Positions 6,496 to 13,589 of a stretch of DNA of 26,853 nucleotides are shown here, one piece after another. Under the pieces are notes generated by a model. The model worked only from the letters and a program-made list of their open reading frames with translations, was not told the DNA's origin and made no database searches. The first letter of the stretch is position 1. The number at the start of each line of letters is the position of its first letter. The DNA comes from Saprospirales bacterium (GTDB lineage Bacteria; Bacteroidota; Bacteroidia; Chitinophagales; Saprospiraceae): the NCBI GenBank assembly GCA_003448025.1, contig DLXL01000490.1, forward strand, positions 1 through 26,853. The letters run 5' to 3'. Both the position numbers and the translations under genes were made by a program.

Positions 6496-7806
6496 CTATG
6501 CTTTAGAACGCATATAAACCTCCATTGTTACTCCTTTAAAGTCAAAATGTTTGCGCAACTGGTTCTCCAAGAATTGCTTGTAGGAGTCTCTTACCCAGTT
6601 TGGGTTATTCACAAAGAACACAAAAGATGGATAATGAGTAGGTATTTGGGTCACATATTTGAACTTTGGGAATCGACCGTGAACAGATGGAGGAGGAGTG
6701 GCTTCTATAATTTCCATCATTATCTCGTTCAACTCTGAGGTCTTTATCCGGCGGGTCCGGTTGGCATACACTTCCATGGCTGCTTCCACAGCCTGGAAAA
6801 TCCGCTGCTTCTCCTTAACGGAAATAAAAAGGATTGGAACGTCATCAAATGGGGCCAGTTTGCGCTTGATTGCTGCCTCAAAATCCCTGGTGGAGTTGGT
6901 TTGTTTGTTCTCCACCAAATCCCATTTGTTAACCAGAATGACAATGCCTTTGTGCCGTTTTTGAGCCAGACGAAGAATGTTTAAATCCTGTCCTTCAAGC
7001 CCCTGCATAGCATCTAATACCAGAAGGCATACGTCCGACTCCTCCAATGCCCGAATGGCCCGCATAACAGAATAGAACTCAAGGTCTTCCTCAACCTTTG
7101 TTTTCTTTCGTATCCCAGCCGTGTCGATGAGGATAAATTCTTTGCCAAATTTATTGTACACAGAGTGGATAGTATCCCTTGTAGTGCCTGCGATTGGGGT
7201 TACAATGTTTCGATCTTCGCCCAATAATGCATTTAACAAAGAAGACTTCCCAACATTCGGCCTGCCAACAATGGCAAACTTGGGCAACTCCGTATTCAAC
7301 TCTTCCGTATTATCGATGTGCTCAATGACAGCATCCAGCAGATCCCCCGTGCCACTGCCACTAATGGCGGCAATGAAGAAGGTGTTTTCAAATCCAAGTC
7401 CCCAAAACTCATTCGCTGCCAAAAGATCCTTGTGGTTATCTGCTTTGTTGACTACCAAATAAACAGGTTTTGTGGAACGGCGCAGCCATTTGGCCATGCT
7501 TTCATCAAGATCTGTGATACCTGTTTGTGCATCAACCAGAAAAATAATGGCAGCGGCCTCTTCTGTTGCGATCCTTACCTGCGATCGAATAGCGGCTTCA
7601 AAAACATCATCAGATCCGTGAACAAATCCTCCGGTGTCGACCACGGTGAAGCGCTTGCCGCCCCATTCGCAATATCCGTATTTTCTATCCCGGGTAACCC
7701 CGGAAAAGTCATCTGTGATAGCATCTCTACCGCCAACCAGACGATTGTATAGGGTAGATTTTCCAACGTTAGGACGGCCAATTATGGCTACAATGTTATT
7801 ACTCAT
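6496..7806 (-). CDS. der: Ribosome biogenesis GTPase Der (EngA)
   Basis: 436 residues, normal length. Der is an essential cytoplasmic GTPase with two tandem G domains that binds the 50S subunit during its assembly. G domain 1: P-loop GRPNVGKS at 10-17, DTGG at 57-60, NKAD at 120-123. G domain 2: P-loop GRPNVGKS at 181-188, DTAG at 228-231 followed by IRKKTKVEE, NKWD at 293-296. The KH-like C-terminal domain (about 350-436) is present, with PKFKYVTQIPTHYPSFVFF. All key residues are intact. It reads the same way as the PorP/SprF-like gene upstream, with a 50-base gap. No consensus -7 box was seen directly in front of it, so it may share transcripts with its neighbours. Confidence 0.98.
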   Translation of the reverse strand: MSNNIVAIIGRPNVGKSTLYNRLVGGRDAITDDFSGVTRDRKYGYCEWGGKRFTVVDTGGFVHGSDDVFEAAIRSQVRIATEEAAAIIFLVDAQTGITDLDESMAKWLRRSTKPVYLVVNKADNHKDLLAANEFWGLGFENTFFIAAISGSGTGDLLDAVIEHIDNTEELNTELPKFAIVGRPNVGKSSLLNALLGEDRNIVTPIAGTTRDTIHSVYNKFGKEFILIDTAGIRKKTKVEEDLEFYSVMRAIRALEESDVCLLVLDAMQGLEGQDLNILRLAQKRHKGIVILVNKWDLVENKQTNSTRDFEAAIKRKLAPFDDVPILFISVKEKQRIFQAVEAAMEVYANRTRRIKTSELNEIMMEIIEATPPPSVHGRFPKFKYVTQIPTHYPSFVFFVNNPNWVRDSYKQFLENQLRKHFDFKGVTMEVYMRSKA

Positions 7807-7856
7807 GTATGTTGAGTCAGGTTTTTTGGGAAAAGCTTTTGGTAAAACCTTTTCGG

Positions 7857-8939
7857 TTAAAATTTAGGGCAAAGTACTTTTTCGTTGTCGTAATTGCCCA
7901 TGTATGAAATAGAGATCTCCAAAGCACCCTGTCTTTGGTTCGCCTGAAGTGCGCGGGTATTCAGATCGTAGCTCAAGCCAAACAACATAGAGTTGATTTC
8001 AAGGCCGAATAGTGCTACCACCGCATCAAATCCAAAACCACCATCGTTCCGAACAGGTCGTGCCCAGGTGCCAAAATGGAGGGCTGAACTGCCATATTGC
8101 CCTAAAGCAAATCGGAAATTAGTACCTGCATTGATTTCCATATGCGGCCCCTGCATTGCGGCCAATAACCTGGGCTGCATAGATGTACGGTTACTCCGGT
8201 CAAACGGAATGCTGGCAGCAAGCTGGACATTCATTTTGGGATACAGCTTTCCACCTGGCTGGACGGTGATATTGGTAGGATCCTCATAAAAGGATACCTT
8301 AGGTTGTAGAATATGGTGAATTGATGCACCTGCAAAAAAGCGGCCTTCTTCAGCAAATCTGGACGTATAATTGAGTCCTACATTCAGATCCGGGAAAGCA
8401 AAATTATTCCCGGGCAATAACTCACTGGAAGTAAGACTATATCCGGTAGTTCCATTGAATTCGTCGTGAAAATTCAAGGTCTCATAGTTTACATTTCGCT
8501 GGGTGAGCCCGCCCTGTATCCCAAGTGTCAGAAATTTATCATTGTTGATTCCCAACGCTTTATGATAAGCCAAAGAAACTGCGATTTGGGTCGTGCTAAA
8601 ATCAATTACACTAACCTTGTCGTTGAAAAACATAATCCCCAGACCAAACGCATCTTCAGAATTTTTCTTCCTGTTGGCCTCAAACCGAAGATCGGCAGCC
8701 ATCGAAAAGGTTTTGATTGGATTATCCAATACTTTCCTCCATTGGTCTCTGTAAATGGCGCCTACCCGATAGCTGCCATCCATAGCGCCGGTTAAGGCAG
8801 GGTTCAAGGTAAGCGGTGATGCATAAAATTGCGTAAAATGCTTATCCTGAGCATTGGTTTGGGATAAACAAACCAGCATAATGCCAAACAGAGTAAGCCA
8901 TTTGACAGGATTAGGGAGTAAAAAGACAAGTTTTTGCAT
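7857..8939 (-). CDS. PorP/SprF-family outer-membrane protein (type IX secretion)
   Basis: 360 residues from ATG 8939; an upstream in-frame start at 8972 would put 11 residues before the signal peptide and lies upstream of the promoter box, so 8939 is chosen. Residues 1-31 are a signal peptide (hydrophobic WLTLFGIMLVCL, cleavage after TNA). The mature start DKHFTQFYASPLTLNPALTG is the signature of the PorP/SprF family, as are YRDQWRKV and AVSLAYHK. The remainder alternates as in a beta-barrel of about 14 strands. PorP/SprF proteins act at the outer membrane in T9SS, often each paired with a particular large exported protein such as SprB. No such partner is adjacent here. A -7 promoter box sits 22 bases upstream. 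Confidence 0.93.
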   Translation of the reverse strand: MQKLVFLLPNPVKWLTLFGIMLVCLSQTNAQDKHFTQFYASPLTLNPALTGAMDGSYRVGAIYRDQWRKVLDNPIKTFSMAADLRFEANRKKNSEDAFGLGIMFFNDKVSVIDFSTTQIAVSLAYHKALGINNDKFLTLGIQGGLTQRNVNYETLNFHDEFNGTTGYSLTSSELLPGNNFAFPDLNVGLNYTSRFAEEGRFFAGASIHHILQPKVSFYEDPTNITVQPGGKLYPKMNVQLAASIPFDRSNRTSMQPRLLAAMQGPHMEINAGTNFRFALGQYGSSALHFGTWARPVRNDGGFGFDAVVALFGLEINSMLFGLSYDLNTRALQANQRQGALEISISYMGNYDNEKVLCPKF

Positions 8940-8960
8940 ACGAATTGGGAGTATTTTGTG

Positions 8961-8968
8961 CAAAGGTA
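8961..8968 (-). promoter_or_regulatory. -7 promoter box (TACCTTTG, minus strand) for the PorP/SprF gene
   Basis: The plus-strand CAAAGGTA reads TACCTTTG on the minus strand, a full match to the Bacteroidota -7 consensus, 22 bases before the ATG at 8939. No convincing TTG -33 element is visible at the usual distance. Confidence 0.5.
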
Positions 8969-9063
8969 GCAAGTTGTAGCGAACGAGCCTTTCCTTCAGT
9001 GAATTACATTTACGATAATGTGATACAATTCATTGCATGTTGGATATAATTTCAAATTTAGCC

Positions 9064-9071
9064 TACCTTTC
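9064..9071 (+). promoter_or_regulatory. Probable -7 promoter box (TACCTTTC) for the OPT transporter
   Basis: TACCTTTC differs by one base from TAnnTTTG. A TTG at 9040-9042 lies 21 bases upstream, an acceptable -33 element. The ATG at 9110 follows 38 bases later. The frame can be extended to a TTG at 9083, which would leave almost no leader. Confidence 0.45.
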
Positions 9072-9109
9072 GGCGCATCACTTTGATAACAACCTTTTCT
9101 TTTTTGCGT

Positions 9110-11134
9110 ATGGCTAACCATGACTTCAAACCCTACATTGCTTCGGAAAATGTTTCAGTAAAGGAATTTACTGTCCGGGCCATTGTTATTGGTTCTCTTT
9201 TCGGAATTCTTTTTGGCGCAGCTACAGTGTATCTGGCGCTGAAAGCCGGCTTGACCGTTTCTGCTTCGATTCCTATTGCCGTTCTGGCTATTTCCCTGGG
9301 GCGAAAATTTCTGGGTACTACGATCCTGGAGAACAACATTATTCAAACCACCGGCTCTGCCGGTGAATCTGTTGCAGCAGGCGTGGTATTTACCCTTCCA
9401 GCGTTTCTGTTCTTGTCGGACGGAATTGGTAAAGGATATTTTAATTATTGGACAATCCTGATGCTGGCAATATTCGGCGGCATATTAGGCGTGTTAATGA
9501 TGATTCCGTTACGCCGGTCTTTGATCGTCAAGGAACATGAAAACTTACCTTACCCTGAAGGAACGGCCTGTGCTCATGTACTGATGGCTGGTGATAAAGG
9601 GGGCGATTTTGCTAAAACCGCATACCAGGGCCTGGGATTTGCTTTGGGCTATGCCATGTTGCAAAAAGTTTTCCATGTCATCGCTGAAGTACCTACCTGG
9701 GCATCAGGCATTGCAAATAAGTATTTACCGGCCGCCAGGTTAAGTGGGGAGATTACTCCGGAATATCTGGGGGTTGGTTATATCATTGGTCCCCGGATTG
9801 CTGGAGTATTGGTAGCGGGTGGCGTTCTGGCCTGGCTTGGCCTGATTCCACTGCTTGCCACACTGGTTCCTCCAGATGTTATCGCAGCCCAATTAGACAA
9901 ACTCGATCTGATGGATGCTACCCAAACCAGCGCACGTTTTGGCTGGGATCCGGCTACCCATACGATGACCAATCTATCCGAAGCGGTTTATCGGGCATAT
10001 ATTCGCCAAATTGGCGCTGGCGCCGTGGCCGGAGCGGGTTTTATCACCCTGATCAAAACCATGCCTACCATCATTTCTTCCTTCCGAGATAGCATGGGCG
10101 AGTTTCGTAATCGCGACAAAGCAGCAGTCAAAGCCCGTACAGAGGATGACTTGTCAATAAAAGTAGTTGGGATTGGAAGCCTGGCTCTGATCCTTTTAAT
10201 GGCTGTTTTGCCAAGCATTCCCGGCGACAGTATTTTCAGCAAACTGATGATTGGCGTACTGGTGGTTATTTTTGGATTTTTCTTTGTAACCGTTGCAAGT
10301 CGTATTGTAGGAATTATCGGTAGCAGCAACAGCCCGATTTCAGGGATGACCATTGCAACCATTATGGGCACAGCACTTGTATTTATTGGAGTAGGCTGGA
10401 CCGGTAAAGTTTTTGAACCTATGGCTCTGGTAGTTGGCAGCATGGTATGTATAGCTGCGGCTAATGCGGGCGCAACCTCACAGGACCTCAAAACGGGCTA
10501 TTTAATAGGAGCTACTCCCAGATATCAGCAAATTGCCCTTTTTATAGGTGTGATTGTATCTTCACTGGTGATTGGCGCAACAGTACTTTTCCTGGATAAC
10601 CCAACGGCAGACCTTCGAGCTCAAGGCATTGAACACGCTATTGGCGAAAAATTCAATGCTCCTCAGGCTACCTTGATGGCTACTTTGATCAAGGGCTTGT
10701 TGTCCTTTAACCTAGACTGGCAATTTGTGTTGGTAGGATTATTCGTAGCGGTAACCATGGAACTTTGTGGCGTAAAGTCTCTATCCTTTGCGGTGGGGCT
10801 TTATCTGCCACTGAGCACCACACTACCTATCTGGATTGGAGGCGCACTCAAAGGGTTGACCGACTGGATGGCTAGTCGCAAAGGAGAGGCAACTGAAGAC
10901 GCTGAACTTGGTCGCGGTAGTTTGTTTGCCACCGGATTAGTGGCTGGCGGCGCGTTGGCCGGTGTAATTGTTGCTTTATTCCAGGCATCAGATGGCACTG
11001 CAGCAGCCCTGGAAACAATGAACATGGAGCACAGTATCTCCGGTGTCATTGGTGCTAACGGATACAATATATTAGGAGTGGTCTGTTTCGCCTTGTTGGC
11101 GTATTTCCTGATCAACGCCTCCAGGAAAAAATAG
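9110..11134 (+). CDS. OPT-family oligopeptide transporter
   Basis: 674 residues from ATG 9110 (MANHDFKPY), preferred over the in-frame TTG at 9083. OPT proteins are secondary, proton-coupled inner-membrane importers of oligopeptides or metal chelates. The protein is hydrophobic throughout with about 14-16 transmembrane segments. Family signs: the opening FTVRAIVIGSLFGILFGAA and YLALKAGLTVSASIPIAVLAISL, the conserved NNIIQTTGSAGESVAAGVVFTLPA at about 84-107, and LPYPEGTACAHVL near 155. The second half holds SSNSPISGMTIATI and an ATSQDLKTGYLIGATPR segment. This matches the bacterial OPT subgroup, whose substrates are mostly untested. It is monocistronic: its own promoter box lies upstream and an inverted repeat lies after the stop. 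Confidence 0.95.
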   Translation: MANHDFKPYIASENVSVKEFTVRAIVIGSLFGILFGAATVYLALKAGLTVSASIPIAVLAISLGRKFLGTTILENNIIQTTGSAGESVAAGVVFTLPAFLFLSDGIGKGYFNYWTILMLAIFGGILGVLMMIPLRRSLIVKEHENLPYPEGTACAHVLMAGDKGGDFAKTAYQGLGFALGYAMLQKVFHVIAEVPTWASGIANKYLPAARLSGEITPEYLGVGYIIGPRIAGVLVAGGVLAWLGLIPLLATLVPPDVIAAQLDKLDLMDATQTSARFGWDPATHTMTNLSEAVYRAYIRQIGAGAVAGAGFITLIKTMPTIISSFRDSMGEFRNRDKAAVKARTEDDLSIKVVGIGSLALILLMAVLPSIPGDSIFSKLMIGVLVVIFGFFFVTVASRIVGIIGSSNSPISGMTIATIMGTALVFIGVGWTGKVFEPMALVVGSMVCIAAANAGATSQDLKTGYLIGATPRYQQIALFIGVIVSSLVIGATVLFLDNPTADLRAQGIEHAIGEKFNAPQATLMATLIKGLLSFNLDWQFVLVGLFVAVTMELCGVKSLSFAVGLYLPLSTTLPIWIGGALKGLTDWMASRKGEATEDAELGRGSLFATGLVAGGALAGVIVALFQASDGTAAALETMNMEHSISGVIGANGYNILGVVCFALLAYFLINASRKK

Positions 11135-11148
11135 CGTATGGAACTACA

Positions 11149-11197
11149 AAAGTCACGAAGGGCACAGCATATATGTTTTTGTGCCCTTCGTGACTTT
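11149..11197. terminator. Perfect 18-bp inverted repeat between convergent genes
   Basis: AAAGTCACGAAGGGCACA (11149-11166) pairs perfectly with TGTGCCCTTCGTGACTTT (11180-11197) around a 13-base loop. It fills the 68-base gap between the stops of the OPT transporter and the DUF4252/T9SS gene. The A and T ends of the arms could serve as short U tracts in both directions, so a bidirectional terminator is the simplest reading, although no long T run follows either arm. The length and perfection also fit a dispersed repeat (see findings). Confidence 0.7.
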
Positions 11198-11202
11198 GTT
11201 GC

Positions 11203-11976
11203 TTAATGCTTGATCACTTGAATTTGCTTAATTCCAATCTTTCCAGTTGTTGTTCTCAATTGTGCCCAGTAAATCCCCTGGTTCAAGGAACCTATATTTA
11301 CTGACTGAACAGTCAAAGGATCAAGATTTTGGCTAAGCACCTGACGTCCTTGCGTATCCAGGATTTCTATACGGTCTGGTACATCCTGTGCATCCTGCAA
11401 TTGTACCGTGATCTGATTGCTTGCAGGATTTGGTGAAATGGAAAATTCGGCAGAAACAGTTGCAGAAATTTTGGCGAGTTGGGAAGTTTTGCCGCTTTCA
11501 AACAGTGCAGGCAGTTCTGAGAGATTGCCTAATTGCAGTGTGCCGGCGAAACAAATCAAAACAAACTCCTGTGGAGCGCCAACAAGTAAAACCAAATCTG
11601 AGATAACAGCTTCCTCTGCCTTTACCCAAATCCGAACGTTCGTTTGCTCGTCCCGAACGGTGAGCAACTCTTCAAACTCGTCGGTTGGTACACATTTTTT
11701 GGCTTCCTTATAGAGTTCGTGTCCATTAGAAATACTGTCGGCCACCAGGATTTCCATGACCCCCAGATTCTGAACTACATGGTGCAGACCTTGCCAGTCT
11801 TCCTTACTAATCTCATGTTTAGACGCAACATCGAAAAGCTCCTTGCTTAAATAGGCGTGGGTAAAACCTGGCGCCTGTTTGTGTGATTGGAAAAATACTT
11901 GCAAAGGCGTGTTTTGGGCATGGGCAACCTCTAAGATTGCCACCGTTGCCAGCAGGCAAAAGAAAATTTGTTTCAT
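11203..11976 (-). CDS. DUF4252-like protein with type IX (type A) sorting domain
   Basis: 257 residues. Signal peptide at 1-20 (MKQIFFCLLATVAILEVAHA). Residues about 24-165 match the DUF4252 pattern as I know it: FFQSHKQAPGFTHAYLSKELF at the front, and IWVKAEEAVISDLVLLV then FVLICFAGTLQLGNLSEL at the back. DUF4252 proteins are Bacteroidota envelope proteins of unknown function. Residues about 176-257 are a T9SS type A sorting domain: FSISPNPASNQITVQL, a RIEILDTQGRQV strand pair, INIGSLNQGIYWAQL-type spacing and a terminal IKQIQVIKH. Such domains direct export through T9SS and are removed at the surface. DUF4252 proteins usually end without this domain, so the fusion is uncommon in my experience. 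It lies 108 bases downstream of the peroxidase gene on the same strand. Confidence 0.85.
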   Translation of the reverse strand: MKQIFFCLLATVAILEVAHAQNTPLQVFFQSHKQAPGFTHAYLSKELFDVASKHEISKEDWQGLHHVVQNLGVMEILVADSISNGHELYKEAKKCVPTDEFEELLTVRDEQTNVRIWVKAEEAVISDLVLLVGAPQEFVLICFAGTLQLGNLSELPALFESGKTSQLAKISATVSAEFSISPNPASNQITVQLQDAQDVPDRIEILDTQGRQVLSQNLDPLTVQSVNIGSLNQGIYWAQLRTTTGKIGIKQIQVIKH

Positions 11977-12084
11977 AGCAATAATAACATTGATGGTTCG
12001 TCAGGTAAGACGACCTTAAGGGAGCTATGTTACAATCATTGCCAAAATAATGCTAAGCGCATTGGCAGGATCTTCCCTGCAGTA

Positions 12085-13134
12085 TCACTGAGGTTTGCTA
12101 AATGCAGGATTGGTCAGTATTTCAGGCTCAGATAAGGTTTTCAGGAAGGCTATGATGTCTGATTTGTCCTGTTCACTTAACCTGCCTTTTACAAGTGTGA
12201 ACATAAAAGGATCTGTTGACGGACCCAATTTGAAGCCTGTATTATAAAATTCAAGTACCTCCTCCAGTGTTGCAAATCGGCCATCTAACATATATGGTGC
12301 GGTATATTCCACATTCCGCATGGAAGGGGTCTTAACGGCTCCTCTATCCTGTGGAAGCCCTGAAAAAGCAAACCGGCCCAAATCTGTTACAATGCTGTCT
12401 TTACCGTTATTCCTAAAAAGAAAATCGCTGAAAAGAGCTCCGAAGGAGTGGCATTGCGCACAGCCGCCACCAGCTGGATCCATAAACAGATTCATGCCAC
12501 TGATCTCTGATTTCTCAAGATTTTCTAATCCCAATTTCCACCTGTCATACCGGGAATTAACAGAGTTCAGGGTGCGCTCGAATTGTGCCAAGGCCTTGGC
12601 AATCAAAATACTATCCACTTCTCGGGTACCAAAAGCCTGCCAGAACATCTCGGTGTATTCAGGTATCGCCTGAAGTTCAGAAACTGCATTCGGCAAGGAC
12701 TCATGCATTTCAATAGGATCTTTAATCGGGAACAGAGCCTGTTCCTCCAATCCATGAGCTCTGCCGTCCCAAAACAACCGATGCTGAAAAGCTATATTAA
12801 TCAGGCTCATGGAATTTCTGTGCCCTGCAACCCCATCAATTCCAATACTAAAACGACGGGGATCAGTAAAGGCATTCTCCTGCCTGTGGCAATCAGCACA
12901 TGCCTGAGTATTATCACCAGAGAGGATAGGGTCGTAAAACAGTTTTCTTCCAAGTGCAATACCCTCCAGGGTAGTTGGATTGTTGGCAGGATCAAAAAAA
13001 GGCGGGAACCCTTCCGGAGCTACATATGTATATGGCGTTGGTGCAGGAGCCACTTCTGGCTCAGTGTCTTTGCATCCAAAGGTGAATACAAGGGTAACAA
13101 ATACAATTAATCGAAGATGGCTGACCATTTTCAT
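12085..13134 (-). CDS. Di-haem cytochrome c peroxidase (MauG/CcpA family) lipoprotein
   Basis: 349 residues. The signal peptide ends in a lipobox-like FTFGC with Cys21 as lipidation site, followed by KDTEPEVAPAPTP, so the enzyme is likely tethered in the periplasm. The family reduces hydrogen peroxide using electrons from small c-type carriers. Two haem c sites are clear: C79-A-D-C-H83 and C225-A-Q-C-H229, the second after FMDPAGGG. Other family parts: ALGRKLFYDPILS, FWDGRAHGLEEQALFPI and RGAVKTPSMRNVEYTAPYM. The segment after the last one reads PYMLDGRF, with Leu283+1 where I expect His (PYMHDGRF). The start codon is one base after the stop of paaB, so the two are surely cotranscribed. MauG-type protein-modifying activity is possible but unsupported. 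Confidence 0.93.
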   Translation of the reverse strand: MKMVSHLRLIVFVTLVFTFGCKDTEPEVAPAPTPYTYVAPEGFPPFFDPANNPTTLEGIALGRKLFYDPILSGDNTQACADCHRQENAFTDPRRFSIGIDGVAGHRNSMSLINIAFQHRLFWDGRAHGLEEQALFPIKDPIEMHESLPNAVSELQAIPEYTEMFWQAFGTREVDSILIAKALAQFERTLNSVNSRYDRWKLGLENLEKSEISGMNLFMDPAGGGCAQCHSFGALFSDFLFRNNGKDSIVTDLGRFAFSGLPQDRGAVKTPSMRNVEYTAPYMLDGRFATLEEVLEFYNTGFKLGPSTDPFMFTLVKGRLSEQDKSDIIAFLKTLSEPEILTNPAFSKPQ

Positions 13135-13135
13135 G

Positions 13136-13414
13136 TTACATATGTTTTACTGCGTCAGGAAGCTCGTAAAAGGTAGGGTGCCGATAAACCTTATCATTTG
13201 CCGGGTCAAAAAAAGCTGCTGTATCTTCGGTTGAAGCATGAATATGCTGTGATTCTACTACCCAAATACTGACACCTTCATTTCGCCGACAATACACATC
13301 ACGGGCATTATCCAGCGCCATTTGAGCATCAGAAGCATGCAAGCTGCCTACATGTTTATGGCTGAGTCCTTGTTTGGAACGAATGAAAATTTCCCAGAGT
13401 GGCCAATTTTTCAT
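13136..13414 (-). CDS. paaB: Phenylacetyl-CoA epoxidase subunit PaaB
   Basis: 92 residues, the usual PaaB length. The near-complete family signature WPLWEIFIRSKQGLSHKHVGS then LHASDAQMALDNARDVYCRRNEGVSIWVV leaves little doubt. PaaB is a small non-catalytic subunit of the PaaABC(D)E multicomponent monooxygenase that epoxidises phenylacetyl-CoA in the cytoplasm; it helps hold the PaaA-PaaC complex together. It is normally inside paaABCDE. Here it stands without paaA, paaC, paaD or paaE in view: its downstream partner is a di-haem peroxidase (1-base gap) and its upstream neighbour is divergent. The other phenylacetate-type gene in the window is the thiolase at 2944. It may be a displaced genuine subunit or a second copy. 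A minus-strand -7 box lies 65 bases upstream. Confidence 0.95.
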   Translation of the reverse strand: MKNWPLWEIFIRSKQGLSHKHVGSLHASDAQMALDNARDVYCRRNEGVSIWVVESQHIHASTEDTAAFFDPANDKVYRHPTFYELPDAVKHM

Positions 13415-13478
13415 GGTATAAAAATTTGATTCAGTATGGACGATTTTACAAGTAAAGCGTTCTAATGAAAGATTTGCG

Positions 13479-13486
13479 CAAAGGTA
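13479..13486 (-). promoter_or_regulatory. -7 promoter box (TACCTTTG, minus strand) for paaB-peroxidase
   Basis: The plus-strand CAAAGGTA reads TACCTTTG on the minus strand, matching TAnnTTTG, 65 bases before the paaB start. With the plus-strand box at 13513 it forms a divergent promoter pair. No clear -33 TTG is seen. Confidence 0.45.
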
Positions 13487-13512
13487 ACACAGTCCGGGTT
13501 ATCAGAATGCTG

Positions 13513-13520
13513 TACTTTTG
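13513..13520 (+). promoter_or_regulatory. -7 promoter box (TACTTTTG) for the beta-barrel/HAD/SdiA-type genes
   Basis: TACTTTTG matches TAnnTTTG. The beta-barrel ATG at 13590 follows after a 69-base leader. No consensus -33 element sits at the usual spacing. Confidence 0.45.
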
Positions 13521-13589
13521 GCCGAATCTAAGATTTGTCGGTCCATGCCAAATCTTTTGTTTCATTGAACTTCAAACACTTACACAAAA

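Noticed and set aside
7121..7752. Two overlapping antisense frames in der
   Set aside because: They overlap conserved G-domain motifs of Der and show no independent features.
7807..7856. A/T-rich short repeats between der and the PorP/SprF-like gene
   Set aside because: Only 4-bp stems (AACC/GGTT) can be drawn; no convincing terminator or promoter.
9988..10491. 167-codon antisense frame within the OPT transporter
   Set aside because: Low-complexity Ile/Pro/Thr-rich product mirrors hydrophobic codons on the real strand; no family features.
11977..12084. Short hairpins downstream of the peroxidase (GCAGG/CCTGC at 12065-12080)
   Set aside because: Only a 5-bp stem and no T run on the minus strand; too weak to call a terminator.
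12583..13110. 175-codon open frame antisense to the peroxidase
   Set aside because: No recognisable domain or coherent composition; the minus-strand gene has clear haem motifs, so this is a shadow frame.
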